Source of the DNA: Aureimonas sp. AU20
GTDB lineage: Bacteria; Pseudomonadota; Alphaproteobacteria; Rhizobiales; Rhizobiaceae
Assembly (NCBI RefSeq): GCF_001442755.1
Contig: NZ_CP006367.1
Coordinates: forward strand, 2,170,001 to 2,234,000
Direction: 5' to 3'
DNA length: 64,000 bases
A program made the position numbers and the translations under genes. The notes under the pieces are model-generated. The model did no database searches. It had not been told where the DNA came from and was given only the letters and a program-made list of their open reading frames with translations. Of this stretch, positions 1 through 8,763 are shown piece after piece. Numbering within the stretch: position 1 is the stretch's first letter; each line of letters starts with the position of its first letter.

Positions 1-585
1 CCGGAGGCCGATCCGACCAAGCAGGTCGGAACCTATGTCGAGCCGAAGGACTGGAACGCGCTTCTGGCCGATCCCGATGTAGTGGTGATCGACACGCGCA
101 ACCGCTACGAAACGCGGGTCGGCACGTTCGAGACGGCGGTCGATCCCGAGATCGACAGCTTCACCGAGTTCAAGAGTTTCGTTCACGAGAAGCTCGACCC
201 CACGCGCCAGCCCAAGGTCGCCATGTTCTGCACCGGCGGCATCCGCTGCGAGAAGGCTTCCAGTTTCATGCTGGCGCACGGCTTCTCGGAAGTCTTTCAT
301 CTCAAAGGCGGCATTCTGCAGTATCTCGAAGACGTGCCGGCCAGCGAAAGCCGCTGGCAAGGGGAGTGCTACGTCTTCGATTCGCGCACGGCCGTCGGGC
401 ACGAGTTGGAGCAGACCGCCCAATGGGGCCGGTGCTTTGGATGCGGCGAACCCGTCACCGTCGAAGAGCAGGCCGATTCGGCCTATGAGCCCGGCGTTTC
501 CTGCCCGCACTGCATCGACCGGCTGACGCCGGAGCGCGCATATGCTCTAAGGATGCGCCAATCCCAGATGACTCAGGGGAAATAG
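1..585 (+). CDS. trhO: tRNA uridine(34) hydroxylase TrhO (rhodanese family), 5' end missing
   Basis: The reading frame is open from base 1, so the N-terminus lies outside the window and 194 residues are visible. The rhodanese domain carries the active-site loop CTGGIRCEK (Cys at visible residue 77), with the conserved GIRCEK signature of the TrhO/YceA (UPF0176) family. The C-terminus has a four-cysteine pattern (CFGC near residue 140 and CPHC near 172) typical of the same family and probably structural. By family knowledge, TrhO makes 5-hydroxyuridine at the wobble position of tRNAs using oxygen. A GTG at 82 could be called as a start, but it would remove part of the rhodanese fold, so I treat the gene as truncated by the window edge. 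Confidence 0.93.
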   Translation, partial: PEADPTKQVGTYVEPKDWNALLADPDVVVIDTRNRYETRVGTFETAVDPEIDSFTEFKSFVHEKLDPTRQPKVAMFCTGGIRCEKASSFMLAHGFSEVFHLKGGILQYLEDVPASESRWQGECYVFDSRTAVGHELEQTAQWGRCFGCGEPVTVEEQADSAYEPGVSCPHCIDRLTPERAYALRMRQSQMTQGK

Positions 586-711
586 CAAGGCAGCCTTGTG
601 GAAAGCGGTGGAATATCCGTCTTTTAGCTGCCGCAAGATTCGTTTTTCACTGCGCTGCAACAAATATCGATTAGATCGACTTCGATCCCCAACTGGTGAG
701 CGGAGGCGTCT

Positions 712-1110
712 ATGCAAGCGTTTCGTGATCGCAAAATGCACGTGGCCGGCGCAGCCGGTCTCTGTGCGACGGCAGCTTTTCTTCTCTACGACCGAATCGA
801 CATCATCCCCTTCGCGCGCGGCGCGACGGACATTCGGCACGAGATTTCCAGCCTTCAAGAAACACTTCCCGCCGAGCAGGGCGACGGCAGCGTTCTGGAG
901 GAAGTGACCTTCGACGGGCGCGTCGTCACGCTGCAATTCGTGGCGGACGAACGGGTGGGCATGGATGCGTGGCGCACACGCGACGAGTCCCGTCGCTGCC
1001 AAATGTGGAAGAAGGCGCTTCGCGCGCGTCAGGTCACGTCGGTGGAATATCGCTACCGCGCGGCGGGCAGCGTTTCCTCGGTCTTCATCGACCGGGCCGT
1101 CTGCGGCTGA
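712..1110 (+). CDS. Hypothetical protein with N-terminal membrane anchor
   Basis: A 132-residue protein I do not recognise. A basic N-terminus (RDRK) is followed by a hydrophobic stretch at about residues 9-26, consistent with a single membrane anchor or uncleaved signal. The rest is soluble with mixed charge and two late cysteines (RRCQMW near residue 101 and the penultimate residue). It stands alone, with trhO 126 bases upstream on the same strand and znuA converging from the right. The alternative ORF at 596-907 on this strand is Arg/Ser-rich and lacks such organisation. No function can be assigned. Confidence 0.55.
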   Translation: MQAFRDRKMHVAGAAGLCATAAFLLYDRIDIIPFARGATDIRHEISSLQETLPAEQGDGSVLEEVTFDGRVVTLQFVADERVGMDAWRTRDESRRCQMWKKALRARQVTSVEYRYRAAGSVSSVFIDRAVCG

Positions 1111-1123
1111 CGAGAGTTAGACT

Positions 1124-1151
1124 ATCCGGCCGGCGCTAGCGCCAGCCGGAT
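1124..1151. terminator. Long hairpin between convergent genes
   Basis: ATCCGGC at 1124-1130 pairs with GCCGGAT at 1145-1151, and the 12-base interior GGCGCTAGCGCC is itself a perfect palindrome, giving an almost continuous stem with one C-A mismatch. It lies between two convergent stop codons (1110 and 1167), where a bidirectional terminator is expected. No clear T-run follows on either strand, so intrinsic termination is inferred from position and structure. Confidence 0.5.
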
Positions 1152-1166
1152 GTGGATCGTTCGGGA

Positions 1167-2147
1167 TCAACTCGTCTTCAACGCCTTGACGATCTCGTCC
1201 GCATTGTTGCGGAACATGTCGAGATAGGTCGAGGCCGGGCCGCCGGCGGGCGAGAGTGCGTCCGAGAACAAGGCGCCGCCGACCTTGGCGCCGGTCTCGC
1301 GGCTGATCTGATCGATCAGGCGCGTGTCGGAGATGTTCTCCACGAAGACGGCACGGATCTTCTGCGCGCGGATCTGGTCGATGATCTTGGCGACATCCTG
1401 GGCCGACGCCTCGGCTTCGGTCGAGACACCCTGCGGCGCCAGGAAGCGCACGTGATAGGCTTGGCCGAAATAGCCGAACGCGTCGTGCGAGGTGACGATC
1501 AGCCGCTGATCCTCGGGAACCGTGTCGATCTCCGCGCGGATCTTGCCGTCCAGCGCTTTGATCTCGGCGATGTAAGCCTCTCCACGCTTGCGATAATCGC
1601 TGGCATGGGCCGGGTCGGCCTTGGCGAGCCCGTCCGTGATGTTGCGCGCGTAGATCGCGCCGTTCGTCAGACTCTGCCAGGCATGCGGGTCGACCGACCC
1701 GTGGTCGTGCCCATGGTCATTTTCGTGCGCGGCCTCTGCCGTCTTCTCGCCGGCGTGCTCGTGCGCCTCTTCGGCTTCCTCGAGCGCCTGCTCCTCGGGC
1801 GTCAGTTCGCGAGGCTTCACGCCGGTAGAGGCGATGACCGCCTCCCCCGAGAAGTCCGAGGTCTTCACGAGGCGCGGCATCCAGCCTTCAAAGTTGAGGC
1901 CGTTCTCGACCAGAACCTTGGCCTCGCCCAGGGCCTTCGCGTCGCGCGGCGTCGGCTCGAACACATGCGCGTCGCCGTTCGGGCCGACCAGCGTCGTCAC
2001 CGCGACGTCGTCGCCGCCGATGCGTTTGACCATGTCACCCAGAATCGAGAAGGAGGCGACGACCTTCAGCGGTTCCGCGAAGGCAGGCGAATAGGCCAGC
2101 GCCGAGGCGGCGAGCGCCAGCGCGAGGGAAAGCGAGCGAGTTGTCAT
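1167..2147 (-). CDS. znuA: Zinc ABC transporter substrate-binding protein ZnuA
   Basis: A 326-residue periplasmic zinc-binding protein of the cluster A-I family. A signal peptide ends at about residue 24 (PAFA-EPLKVV). Metal-ligand histidines appear in the expected order: AHVFEPTP near residue 60, a His/Asp/Glu-rich flexible loop at about 130-150 that ends HDHGSVDPH, and TSHDAFGYF near residue 218. The acidic His-rich loop is the mark of ZnuA against manganese-binding relatives. It is the last gene of the minus-strand znu operon, 27 bases after znuB, with a GAGGAC ribosome-binding site before its ATG. It should be derepressed under zinc limitation with the rest of the operon. Confidence 0.95.
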   Translation of the reverse strand: MTTRSLSLALALAASALAYSPAFAEPLKVVASFSILGDMVKRIGGDDVAVTTLVGPNGDAHVFEPTPRDAKALGEAKVLVENGLNFEGWMPRLVKTSDFSGEAVIASTGVKPRELTPEEQALEEAEEAHEHAGEKTAEAAHENDHGHDHGSVDPHAWQSLTNGAIYARNITDGLAKADPAHASDYRKRGEAYIAEIKALDGKIRAEIDTVPEDQRLIVTSHDAFGYFGQAYHVRFLAPQGVSTEAEASAQDVAKIIDQIRAQKIRAVFVENISDTRLIDQISRETGAKVGGALFSDALSPAGGPASTYLDMFRNNADEIVKALKTS

Positions 2148-2174
2148 CGATAGGTCCTCGAAGGACGGCCGGGT

Positions 2175-3044
2175 TCAGATGGGGCGGCGGAGCTGAATGC
2201 TTCTCGCCATGACGCTGTCGATCCGGCCGACAAGGACCGAAAGCGCGTAGATCACGCTGGCCGAAAGGATGATGGCCGGCGATGCGGGCAGGTTCTGATG
2301 GAAGGAGATCAGAAGCCCGACATAGGAGGAAACGATGCCGATGGCCGACGACATGATCATCTGGCCGGTGACGCTGGCGGACCAGAAGCGGCTCGCCGTC
2401 GCGGGCAGCATCATAATGCCGACCACCATCAAGGTTCCCAGCGCCTGGAACCCGCCCACGAGATTGAGCACCACGAGCGAGATGAAGGCCATGTGGACGA
2501 AGCCGCCGCTGCCGCCGACCGCGCGCAGGAACTGCGGGTCCAGGCATTCGGCGACGAGCGGTCGGTAGAGAAGGGCGAGAAGAACGAGCGTGGCGGTAGC
2601 AATGCCGGCGATCAGCAGGATCGCGGGATCGTCCAGCGCTAGGACCGTGCCGAACAGGACGTGAAGCAGGTCGACATTCGAGCCGTGGACGGACACCAGC
2701 AGCACGCCGATGCCGAGCGAGGCGAGGTAGAAGGCTGCAAAGCTCGCGTCCTCCCGCAAGGCAGTGAAGCGCGACACCATGCCAGCCAGGCCTGCCACGA
2801 GCAGCCCCGTCACGATGCCGCCGACCGTCATCGCGAACAGCGAGAAACCGGCGATCAGGAAGCCGACGGCCGCGCCCGGCAGGATCGCGTGGGACATCGC
2901 GTCGCCCACGAGGCTCATGCGCCGCAGAACCAGGAGGACGCCGAGCGGGCAGGCGCCGAGCGACAGCGCCAGACAGCCCACCATGGCGCGCCGCATGAAG
3001 CCGTAATCCGCGAAGGGGCTGGCGAAGAACTCGACGAGGGTCAT
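2175..3044 (-). CDS. znuB: Zinc ABC transporter permease ZnuB
   Basis: A 289-residue polytopic membrane protein of the ABC-3 metal permease family. It begins MTLVEFF and shows about eight hydrophobic segments plus the family motif SLVGDAMSHAILPG near residue 45. The ATG at 3044 is chosen because it overlaps the znuC stop in an ATGA arrangement, indicating translational coupling. The open frame extends to 4031, but the upstream part is low-complexity Arg/Pro/Gly sequence antisense to nothing useful and overlaps znuC in another frame, so it is discarded. Confidence 0.94.
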   Translation of the reverse strand: MTLVEFFASPFADYGFMRRAMVGCLALSLGACPLGVLLVLRRMSLVGDAMSHAILPGAAVGFLIAGFSLFAMTVGGIVTGLLVAGLAGMVSRFTALREDASFAAFYLASLGIGVLLVSVHGSNVDLLHVLFGTVLALDDPAILLIAGIATATLVLLALLYRPLVAECLDPQFLRAVGGSGGFVHMAFISLVVLNLVGGFQALGTLMVVGIMMLPATASRFWSASVTGQMIMSSAIGIVSSYVGLLISFHQNLPASPAIILSASVIYALSVLVGRIDSVMARSIQLRRPI

Positions 3045-3775
3045 GCCGCGACGCTCCCGAACGGATCGGCCCAGCGCTCCGACAGGTTGCGCGCTTCCCG
3101 CAAGCGCTCCTTGGTGAGCACCTCCGCCGTGCGCCCCCAGCCGATCAGCTCGCGGGCGATCAGCAGCGTTTCGGGGAAGTGCTCGCGCACCAGATCCATG
3201 TCGTGGAGGACGGCGATGATCGTGCGCCCTTCCGCATTCCAGTTGCGCACGATCTGCAGGAGATCGGCCGTCGTGCGCGCGTCGATCGCGGTAAAGGGCT
3301 CGTCCAGAAGCAGGAGCTTGGCGTCCTGCACCAGCATTCGGGCGAACAAGGCGCGCTGCAACTGGCCGCCGGACAGCGAGCCGATGGTGCGCGCTTCGAA
3401 CCCTTCCAGGCCGACCGCGCGGATCGCCTCGCGGACTCGGTCGAGATAGCGCCCCGCGATGCTGCCGAAGAAGCCGACCTTGCGCCACGTGCCGAGCGAG
3501 ACGAGATCGATGACGTCGATCGGGAAGCTGCGGTCGATTTCCGCGCTCTGCGGGAGATAGGCGACGTCGCGCCGCGAAATGCCGTCCAGCCGAATGCGCC
3601 CGCGCGAGACCGGCACGATGCCCATCAGGCCCTTGAGAAGCGTCGATTTTCCGGCGCCGTTCGGCCCGACGATCGCGGTGAGCGACCCCGGCGCGAAGCG
3701 GCCGGACACCTGGCTTACGGCCGGATGGCGGCGATAGGCCAATGTCAGATCGTCCAGCGAGACCGAAGCGTCCAT
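3041..3775 (-). CDS. znuC: Zinc ABC transporter ATPase ZnuC
   Basis: A 244-residue ABC ATPase. Walker A is GPNGAGKST near residue 38, the signature is LSGGQLQR near 137, and Walker B is LLLLDEPF near 157, followed by the H-loop in VLHDMDL. The start at 3775 (MDASVSL) is preferred over an in-frame codon at 3814, which would overlap the small gene upstream. It follows that small gene by five bases and overlaps znuB by four, so the operon is transcribed and probably translated as a unit. It energises zinc import through ZnuB. Confidence 0.94.
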   Translation of the reverse strand: MDASVSLDDLTLAYRRHPAVSQVSGRFAPGSLTAIVGPNGAGKSTLLKGLMGIVPVSRGRIRLDGISRRDVAYLPQSAEIDRSFPIDVIDLVSLGTWRKVGFFGSIAGRYLDRVREAIRAVGLEGFEARTIGSLSGGQLQRALFARMLVQDAKLLLLDEPFTAIDARTTADLLQIVRNWNAEGRTIIAVLHDMDLVREHFPETLLIARELIGWGRTAEVLTKERLREARNLSERWADPFGSVAA

Positions 3776-3780
3776 TGCGA

Positions 3781-3933
3781 TCAAGCCCAGAGAACCAGGG
3801 CGACCAGCACCCACAAGACGACGATCGGCCCGGCCAGGAACGCCAGACGCTGCGCGGCGGAGCGGCGCAGGGCGGAAGGGCGAAGTGTCGGGGAGGGAGT
3901 GGAGCGTTGCAACATGGGATCGGAGCCAGACAT
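3781..3933 (-). CDS. Small membrane protein at the head of the znu operon
   Basis: A 50-residue ORF not usually called by gene finders. It has a basic, Ser/Pro-rich N-terminal half (MSGSDPM, then LRPSALRRSAAQR) followed by one hydrophobic helix of about 21 residues reaching the C-terminus (LAFLAGPIVVLWVLVALVLWA). The topology suggests an N-in single-pass protein. It ends five bases before the znuC start and its ATG lies 11 bases after a Zur-like operator, so it would be the first gene of the zinc-uptake transcript. No Shine-Dalgarno sequence is visible, and the probable transcription start is only a few bases upstream. The function is unknown. Expression is inferred from position alone. Confidence 0.5.
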   Translation of the reverse strand: MSGSDPMLQRSTPSPTLRPSALRRSAAQRLAFLAGPIVVLWVLVALVLWA

Positions 3934-3943
3934 CGTGCTGAAC

Positions 3944-3958
3944 TGTTATAACGTAACA
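3944..3958 (-). promoter_or_regulatory. Zur-like operator overlapping the znu promoter
   Basis: TGTTATAACGTAACA has perfect inverted half-sites TGTTA/TAACA spaced by five bases, matching the AT-rich dyad used by the zinc repressor Zur in proteobacteria. Read on the minus strand it contains TATAAC, a good -10 hexamer placed 12-17 bases before the first ATG of the operon. Bound Zur would therefore block RNA polymerase directly. This short AT-rich dyad stands out in a high-GC background and lies exactly upstream of znu genes. Confidence 0.8.
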
Positions 3959-4033
3959 ACGCCGATTTCCAGTGGCCGCCTGACAGATTCTTGACCGCGC
4001 AGATCGAAACCCGCGATTTCCGGTTGTTCAACG

Positions 4034-4063
4034 AAAAAAGCCCGGGTGCGTGACCCGGGCTTT
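4034..4063 (-). terminator. Intrinsic terminator of the DEAD-box helicase gene
   Basis: A ten-base-pair stem, AAAGCCCGGG (4037-4046) with CCCGGGCTTT (4054-4063), encloses a seven-base loop. On the minus strand the stem runs into a T-run (the A-run at 4034-4039 of the plus strand). It lies about 100 bases past the helicase stop at 4164 and isolates that gene from the znu promoter. Confidence 0.85.
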
Positions 4064-4163
4064 GAAAGTTTGGAACGCCAGCGCACCGCTTCTGGCCGCG
4101 CTTTGGCCGTCGTGTATCGCGACGCCTAGCGGGCGATCGCGCGGCTAGGAACGATTGGCCCGT

Positions 4164-5987
4164 TCAGGCCTTCGGCGGGCGCGGGCGGCGGGGCTTGGCG
4201 CCGGCGGGCGGCGGGCCGCGACGCTCGGGCCGGTCCCCACCCGCCGCCGGGCGACGGTCGGGCTTGCTGAAGCCGCCCGGCTTCTTGCCGGTGCGCGGGC
4301 GCTCCGGGGCGCGCTCGCCCTTCGGCGGGGCCTCGGCGGTCGAGATTGTGATGTCATCGTCCAGGCCTTCTGCGCTCGCGGCAAACCGCTTGGCGGCGGC
4401 CTCGACGATCTCGAACCGCGTCTCGCGATCGAAGATGCGGATCGCGCCGATATCTTCGCGCGTGATCTTGCCCCGGCGGCAGAGAAGCGGCAGCAGCCAT
4501 TTCGGGTCGGCGTTGTTGCGCCGGCCGATATCCATGACAAACCACGAGGTCGGGCCGACGTCGCGGCTGCGCGGCGCGCGTTCCTCGCGCTCCGGCCGGT
4601 CGTCACGCCCGTCGTCATCGCGGCGCGGTTTCATGCCGCGCGGCTCGCCTGGATCGTAGACATCCTCCGGCGAGGGCAGGCGCTGATTGTAGAGCCGCGC
4701 GAAGGCGCCGGCGATCTGCTCGGGAGAGCAGCGAGAAACGAGCTCGCGGACCATGTCCTGGTCCTCCTCGCTCGGCTCTTCCGTGAGGATCGGGTCGGCC
4801 AGAAGCCGCTCGCGATCCAGCGCGCGGATTTCGTCCGCCGAAGGGGCGCCGCTCCAGACCGGCTTGATGCGTGCGTCCGCCAGGAGGCGCTCGGCCTTGC
4901 GGCGGCGCGACAGCGGCACGAGCATGACTGACACACCCTTGCGACCGGCGCGGCCGGTGCGCCCGCTGCGGTGCTGCAGCGTTTCGGCGTCGTTCGGCAG
5001 TTCGGCGTGGATGACCAGCGTCAGGCTCGGCAGGTCGATGCCGCGCGCGGCCACATCGGTCGCCACGCAGACGCGCGCCCGGCCGTCGCGCAGCGCCTGA
5101 AGCGCCTGGTTGCGCTCGGCCTGACCGAGTTCGCCAGACAGCGACACGGCGGCGAAGCCCCGATCCACCAGCCCGGTGTGGAGATGGCGAACCTGCTCGC
5201 GCGTGTTGCAGAAGACGATTGCGGCCGGCGCTTCGGCCTGCCGCAGAAGGTTGACCACGGCGAGTTCCGACTCGGTCGGCGCGATGCGCACGGCCCGGTA
5301 TTCGATGTCGGCATGGCTCGAGTTGCGCGCGCTCGCCTCAATGCGCACCGCGTCGCGCTGGTAGCGCTTGGTCAGCGTGATGATCTGCTTGGGAAGCGTC
5401 GCGGAGAAGAGCAACGTGCGTCGCTCGTCCGGTGTCGCCTCCAGGATGAATTCGAGATCTTCGCGGAAGCCGAGATTGAGCATCTCGTCCGCCTCGTCCA
5501 GCACGACGACGCGCAGGCCGCCGATTAGGAGGCGACCGCGCTCCAAATGGTCGCGCAGGCGGCCGGGCGTGCCGACCACGATATGGGCGCCACGCTGCAG
5601 CGAGCGCTGCTCGGCGCGCGGATCCATGCCGCCGACGCAGGTGACGATGCGCGCGCCGAACCCGGCATATAGCCAGTCGAGCTCGCGCTGCACCTGCAGC
5701 GCCAGTTCGCGCGTCGGCGCGACGACGAGCGCCAGCGGGTCGCCCGCTTCGGGCAGCCTGTCCGCTCCGCGCAAGAGCGTCGAGGCGAAGGCGAGGCCGA
5801 AGGCGACGGTCTTGCCCGAGCCGGTCTGAGCGGACACGAGAAGATCGCGCTCGGCGACTTCGGGCGCGAGGACCGCGTCCTGAACGGGCGTCGGGTCCTG
5901 ATAGCCGCGTTCTTCGAGAGCGGCGGAGAGGGCGGGGTGTGTCGGGCGGAAGGGCACCGGAATTCCTTGAAGATTGTGCCGTTCCAT
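4164..5987 (-). CDS. DEAD-box ATP-dependent RNA helicase with DbpA-type C-terminal domain
   Basis: A 607-residue helicase. Motifs occur in order: a Q-motif region (DPTPVQ), Walker A AQTGSGKT, PTRELA, DEAD in VLDEADEM, SAT in LFSATLPK, and HRSGRTGRAGRKG. After the two RecA domains (to about residue 400) comes a DbpA-like RNA-binding domain containing TSWFVMDIGRRNNADP, then a basic Arg/Pro/Gly tail. The start at 5987 (MERHNLQ) is chosen over the longer in-frame start at 6065, whose extra residues are Gly/Arg-rich and unlike the family. The probable role is in ribosome assembly or cold-shock RNA remodelling. DeaD/CsdA-like and DbpA-like assignments cannot be separated here. Confidence 0.92.
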   Translation of the reverse strand: MERHNLQGIPVPFRPTHPALSAALEERGYQDPTPVQDAVLAPEVAERDLLVSAQTGSGKTVAFGLAFASTLLRGADRLPEAGDPLALVVAPTRELALQVQRELDWLYAGFGARIVTCVGGMDPRAEQRSLQRGAHIVVGTPGRLRDHLERGRLLIGGLRVVVLDEADEMLNLGFREDLEFILEATPDERRTLLFSATLPKQIITLTKRYQRDAVRIEASARNSSHADIEYRAVRIAPTESELAVVNLLRQAEAPAAIVFCNTREQVRHLHTGLVDRGFAAVSLSGELGQAERNQALQALRDGRARVCVATDVAARGIDLPSLTLVIHAELPNDAETLQHRSGRTGRAGRKGVSVMLVPLSRRRKAERLLADARIKPVWSGAPSADEIRALDRERLLADPILTEEPSEEDQDMVRELVSRCSPEQIAGAFARLYNQRLPSPEDVYDPGEPRGMKPRRDDDGRDDRPEREERAPRSRDVGPTSWFVMDIGRRNNADPKWLLPLLCRRGKITREDIGAIRIFDRETRFEIVEAAAKRFAASAEGLDDDITISTAEAPPKGERAPERPRTGKKPGGFSKPDRRPAAGGDRPERRGPPPAGAKPRRPRPPKA

Positions 5988-6233
5988 CGAACTGCGGTCA
6001 AACCGACCGCCGCCCCCTGTCATGGCTCCATTGTGGCATGGAACCGTGATCCCGCTCGGGGGCACACGATTCCATTCGCGGAGCGGGGCATGTGTTCCGG
6101 TGCGCAGGGCAAGCCAGAGTGTCGCCTCAACCGCGAGAATGCGCCGTCTATAAGCACAAACGCCAGGGAAAGGCGACCCCCGACTTGAAAGCCGGTAGGA
6201 CTTGTCGAGCGCGCGAGAGAAGAGAGCTGGTTT

Positions 6234-6341
6234 CTACATCGCTAGGGCGATGTTCAAGGCCGTCAGCCAGAACAGGGACGACACCAACATACCGATGGTG
6301 AGGCCGCGGCCCATCGCAAGCGGATCGGTCATCTTTCGCAT
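6234..6341 (-). CDS. Very small single-pass membrane protein
   Basis: A 35-residue ORF starting MRKMTDPLAMGRG, followed by a hydrophobic helix of about 21 residues (IGMLVSSLFWLTALNIALAM). A GGGGGG Shine-Dalgarno run sits about five bases before the ATG, and the AT-rich region further upstream offers a promoter. A longer in-frame start at 6464 would add 41 residues of unlikely composition. It stands alone between the helicase and sulfate operons. The function is unknown. The ribosome-binding site and clean hydrophobic helix are the support. Confidence 0.5.
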   Translation of the reverse strand: MRKMTDPLAMGRGLTIGMLVSSLFWLTALNIALAM

Positions 6342-6705
6342 CGTGTCCCCCCGACAGAAAGCGCGCACGCTGGAGGTTTTCCTCATTGTCGAACGTCCGC
6401 GCATAAAGATTAAAATTGCATCTTTTTCTGCGAATGCAAAAATAAAATCGGGAAAAGCCTGCATTTTTCTGGGGGTTAGATCGGTTTCGCACCAGTTTCG
6501 TGGAACACACAGCTCCGTTTGAATGGTGGACTGGCGGAGCCAGAATCGGGTCCGAGCGGGCTTGCTAAGTCGAATTTTTCCCCGAAACCGTCTGCGGCAG
6601 CGGTTTCATTTCTCCTGCGAGGCCGAGGCCGGGACCAATTCGTCTTGTCGGAAACCCCACCTTAGAACAGGATCAATCCATATCTTCGATGGAGTATGGC
6701 CGTTC
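6342..6705. promoter_or_regulatory. Divergent promoter region between the 35-residue protein and sbp
   Basis: The 364 bases between two divergent starts contain no convincing gene. About 60 bases centred near 6430 are strikingly AT-rich for this genome, with A- and T-runs and repeated TGCAT/ATGCA words, and probably hold the promoter of the small minus-strand gene and upstream elements for sbp. I see no clear SAM or other riboswitch fold before sbp. Confidence 0.45.
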
Positions 6706-7722
6706 ATGAAACGCTTCCGTTCCAGCCTTCTCGCGATCGGCCTTTCGCTGGCTGCGGTTCTTCCCGCCGCCGCGCAGACGACGCTGCTCAACGTTTCCTA
6801 TGATCCGACTCGCGAACTGTATCGCGACTACAACGCCGAATTCTCGAAGTTCTGGGCCGCGCAGGGCCATGACGCCGTGACGATTCGCCAGTCGCATGGC
6901 GGCTCGGGCGCGCAGGCTCGCACGGTGATCGACGGTCTCGACGCCGATGTCGTGACGCTGGCGCTGGAAGCGGATATCGACGCCATCGCAAAGGGCACCA
7001 AGAAGATCCCGGCCGACTGGCGCGGTCGCCTTCCGCACAACTCGGCGCCCTACACGTCAACGATCGTCTTCCTTGTCCGCAAGGACAATCCGAAGGCGAT
7101 CAAGGATTGGGGCGATCTGGTGAAGGAAGGGGTGCAGGTCATCACGCCGAACCCGAAGACCTCGGGCGGCGCGCGCTGGAATTATCTGGCTGCCTGGGCC
7201 TATGCCAATAAGGCCTTCGGCAACGACGCGGCCAAGACCAAGCAGTTCGTCGGCGACATCTATCGCCACGTGCCGGTTCTCGATACCGGCGCGCGCGGCT
7301 CCACCACGACCTTCGTGCAGCGCGGCATCGGCGATGTCCTGCTCGCCTGGGAGAACGAGGCCTTCCTGGCTCTGGAAGAGCTGGGCCCAGACCAGTTCGA
7401 GATCGTCGTGCCGTCGATCTCCATCCTCGCCGAGCCCCCGGTCGCGCTGGTGGACGGCAATGTGGACGCGAAGGGAACGCGCGAGGCCGCGACGGCCTAT
7501 CTCCAGCATCTCTATAGCGACGTGGGCCAGACGATCGCCGCCAAGCACTACTACCGCCCCTCCGAGCCGGAGAAGGTCGCCGATAAGGCACTTCTGGAAC
7601 GCTTCCCTAAGCTCGAACTCGTCTCGATCGACGACGCACAGTTCGGCGGCTGGGCCAAGGCGCAGCCGGAGCATTTCGGCGATGGCGGCGTGTTCGACCA
7701 GATCTATAAGCCCGCCAACTGA
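6706..7722 (+). CDS. sbp: Sulfate ABC transporter substrate-binding protein
   Basis: A 338-residue periplasmic sulfate-binding protein. A signal peptide ([23 protein letters not shown]) is followed by the family start [15 protein letters not shown]. The oxyanion-binding motif [12 protein letters not shown] lies near residue 65, and [16 protein letters not shown] near residue 150. The ATG at 6706 is chosen over 6523 because it begins a proper signal peptide and has GGAG upstream. It opens the sulfate operon and is separated from cysT by a strong hairpin that should raise its expression over the permease genes. Confidence 0.94.
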   Translation: MKRFRSSLLAIGLSLAAVLPAAAQTTLLNVSYDPTRELYRDYNAEFSKFWAAQGHDAVTIRQSHGGSGAQARTVIDGLDADVVTLALEADIDAIAKGTKKIPADWRGRLPHNSAPYTSTIVFLVRKDNPKAIKDWGDLVKEGVQVITPNPKTSGGARWNYLAAWAYANKAFGNDAAKTKQFVGDIYRHVPVLDTGARGSTTTFVQRGIGDVLLAWENEAFLALEELGPDQFEIVVPSISILAEPPVALVDGNVDAKGTREAATAYLQHLYSDVGQTIAAKHYYRPSEPEKVADKALLERFPKLELVSIDDAQFGGWAKAQPEHFGDGGVFDQIYKPAN

Positions 7723-7770
7723 GCGGGCGCTCCCCAAGGCCTTCTCCTCCCAGAGGTTTGGGGACTTCAC

Positions 7771-7800
7771 CCCGGCGGGACTTGTCCCGCCGGGTTCTTT
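7771..7800 (+). terminator. Intercistronic hairpin between sbp and cysT
   Basis: A perfect ten-base-pair stem, CCCGGCGGGA (7771-7780) and TCCCGCCGGG (7785-7794), with a CTTG loop is followed by TTCTTT. It has the form of an intrinsic terminator but lies inside the operon, 112 bases before cysT, so it probably acts as a partial terminator or 3' stabiliser for the sbp message. Confidence 0.75.
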
Positions 7801-7911
7801 CTACGCATGATGCCGGCTCACGGCAGGATCGAAGGGTTTCCAATGCTGCACCGGACCGGTTTCCGGCCGCAACCGCCCGCCCGCCGGGCCCGACGCGGGT
7901 TGCGCTGATCC

Positions 7912-8763
7912 ATGGCGTCATCCGTTCTGCCGCGCTTTCGCGCGCCGAGCGTCATCCCAGGCTTCGGCCTCGCGCTCGGATTTACGCTGGCCTATATCGG
8001 CCTTCTCGTTCTCGTTCCCCTGTCGGCTTTGGCGATCCGCAGTTCCAGCCTGGGCTGGGACGAGTTCGTCCGGCTGGCGCTGGACCCGCGCGTTTTGGCC
8101 GCGCTGCGCCTGTCCTTCGGTGCCTCCTTCGTGGCCGCGCTGGTCAATGCCGTGTTCGGCCTTCTGATCGCCTGGGTGCTGGTTCGCTACGACTTTCCCG
8201 GCCGCCGACTGGTGGACGCGGTGATCGATCTGCCCTTCGCGCTGCCCACGGCCGTCGCCGGCATCGCCTTGACCGCGCTCTACGCGCCCAATGGCTGGGT
8301 CGGCCAGTTCCTGGCGCCGCTGGGGCTGAAGGTCGCCTATACGCCGCTCGGCATCGTGGTCGCGCTGGTCTTCGTGTCGCTGCCCTTCGTGGTGCGGACC
8401 GTCCAGCCGGTCCTGGAGGAGATCGACGCCGAGGTGGAGCAGGCCGCCGCGACGCTCGGCGCCAACCGCTTCCAGACCGTGACTCGCGTCGTGCTCCCCA
8501 GCATCATGCCGGCGCTGCTCACGGGCTTCGCGCTGGCGCTGGCCCGGTCCGTCGGCGAATACGGCTCGGTCATCTTCATTGCGGGCAACATTCCCTATGT
8601 CTCGGAGATCGCGCCGCTTCTGATCGTGATCCGCCTGGAGGAGTTCAACTATGGCGGCGCCACGGCGGTCGCGGCCGTGATGCTCATCATCTCCTTCCTC
8701 ATGCTTCTCGCGATCAACCTCATTCAGGCCTGGAGCCGCCGGAGATACGGTCATGGTGCTTGA
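7912..8763 (+). CDS. cysT: Sulfate ABC transporter permease CysT (CysU)
   Basis: A 283-residue inner-membrane permease with about six transmembrane helices and the ABC permease EAA-type loop ([16 protein letters not shown]) near residue 168. The segment [16 protein letters not shown] is characteristic of CysT. The gene ends 11 bases inside cysW, showing translational coupling. The partner subunits are CysW and CysA downstream and Sbp upstream. It imports sulfate or thiosulfate for cysteine synthesis. Confidence 0.93.
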   Translation: MASSVLPRFRAPSVIPGFGLALGFTLAYIGLLVLVPLSALAIRSSSLGWDEFVRLALDPRVLAALRLSFGASFVAALVNAVFGLLIAWVLVRYDFPGRRLVDAVIDLPFALPTAVAGIALTALYAPNGWVGQFLAPLGLKVAYTPLGIVVALVFVSLPFVVRTVQPVLEEIDAEVEQAAATLGANRFQTVTRVVLPSIMPALLTGFALALARSVGEYGSVIFIAGNIPYVSEIAPLLIVIRLEEFNYGGATAVAAVMLIISFLMLLAINLIQAWSRRRYGHGA

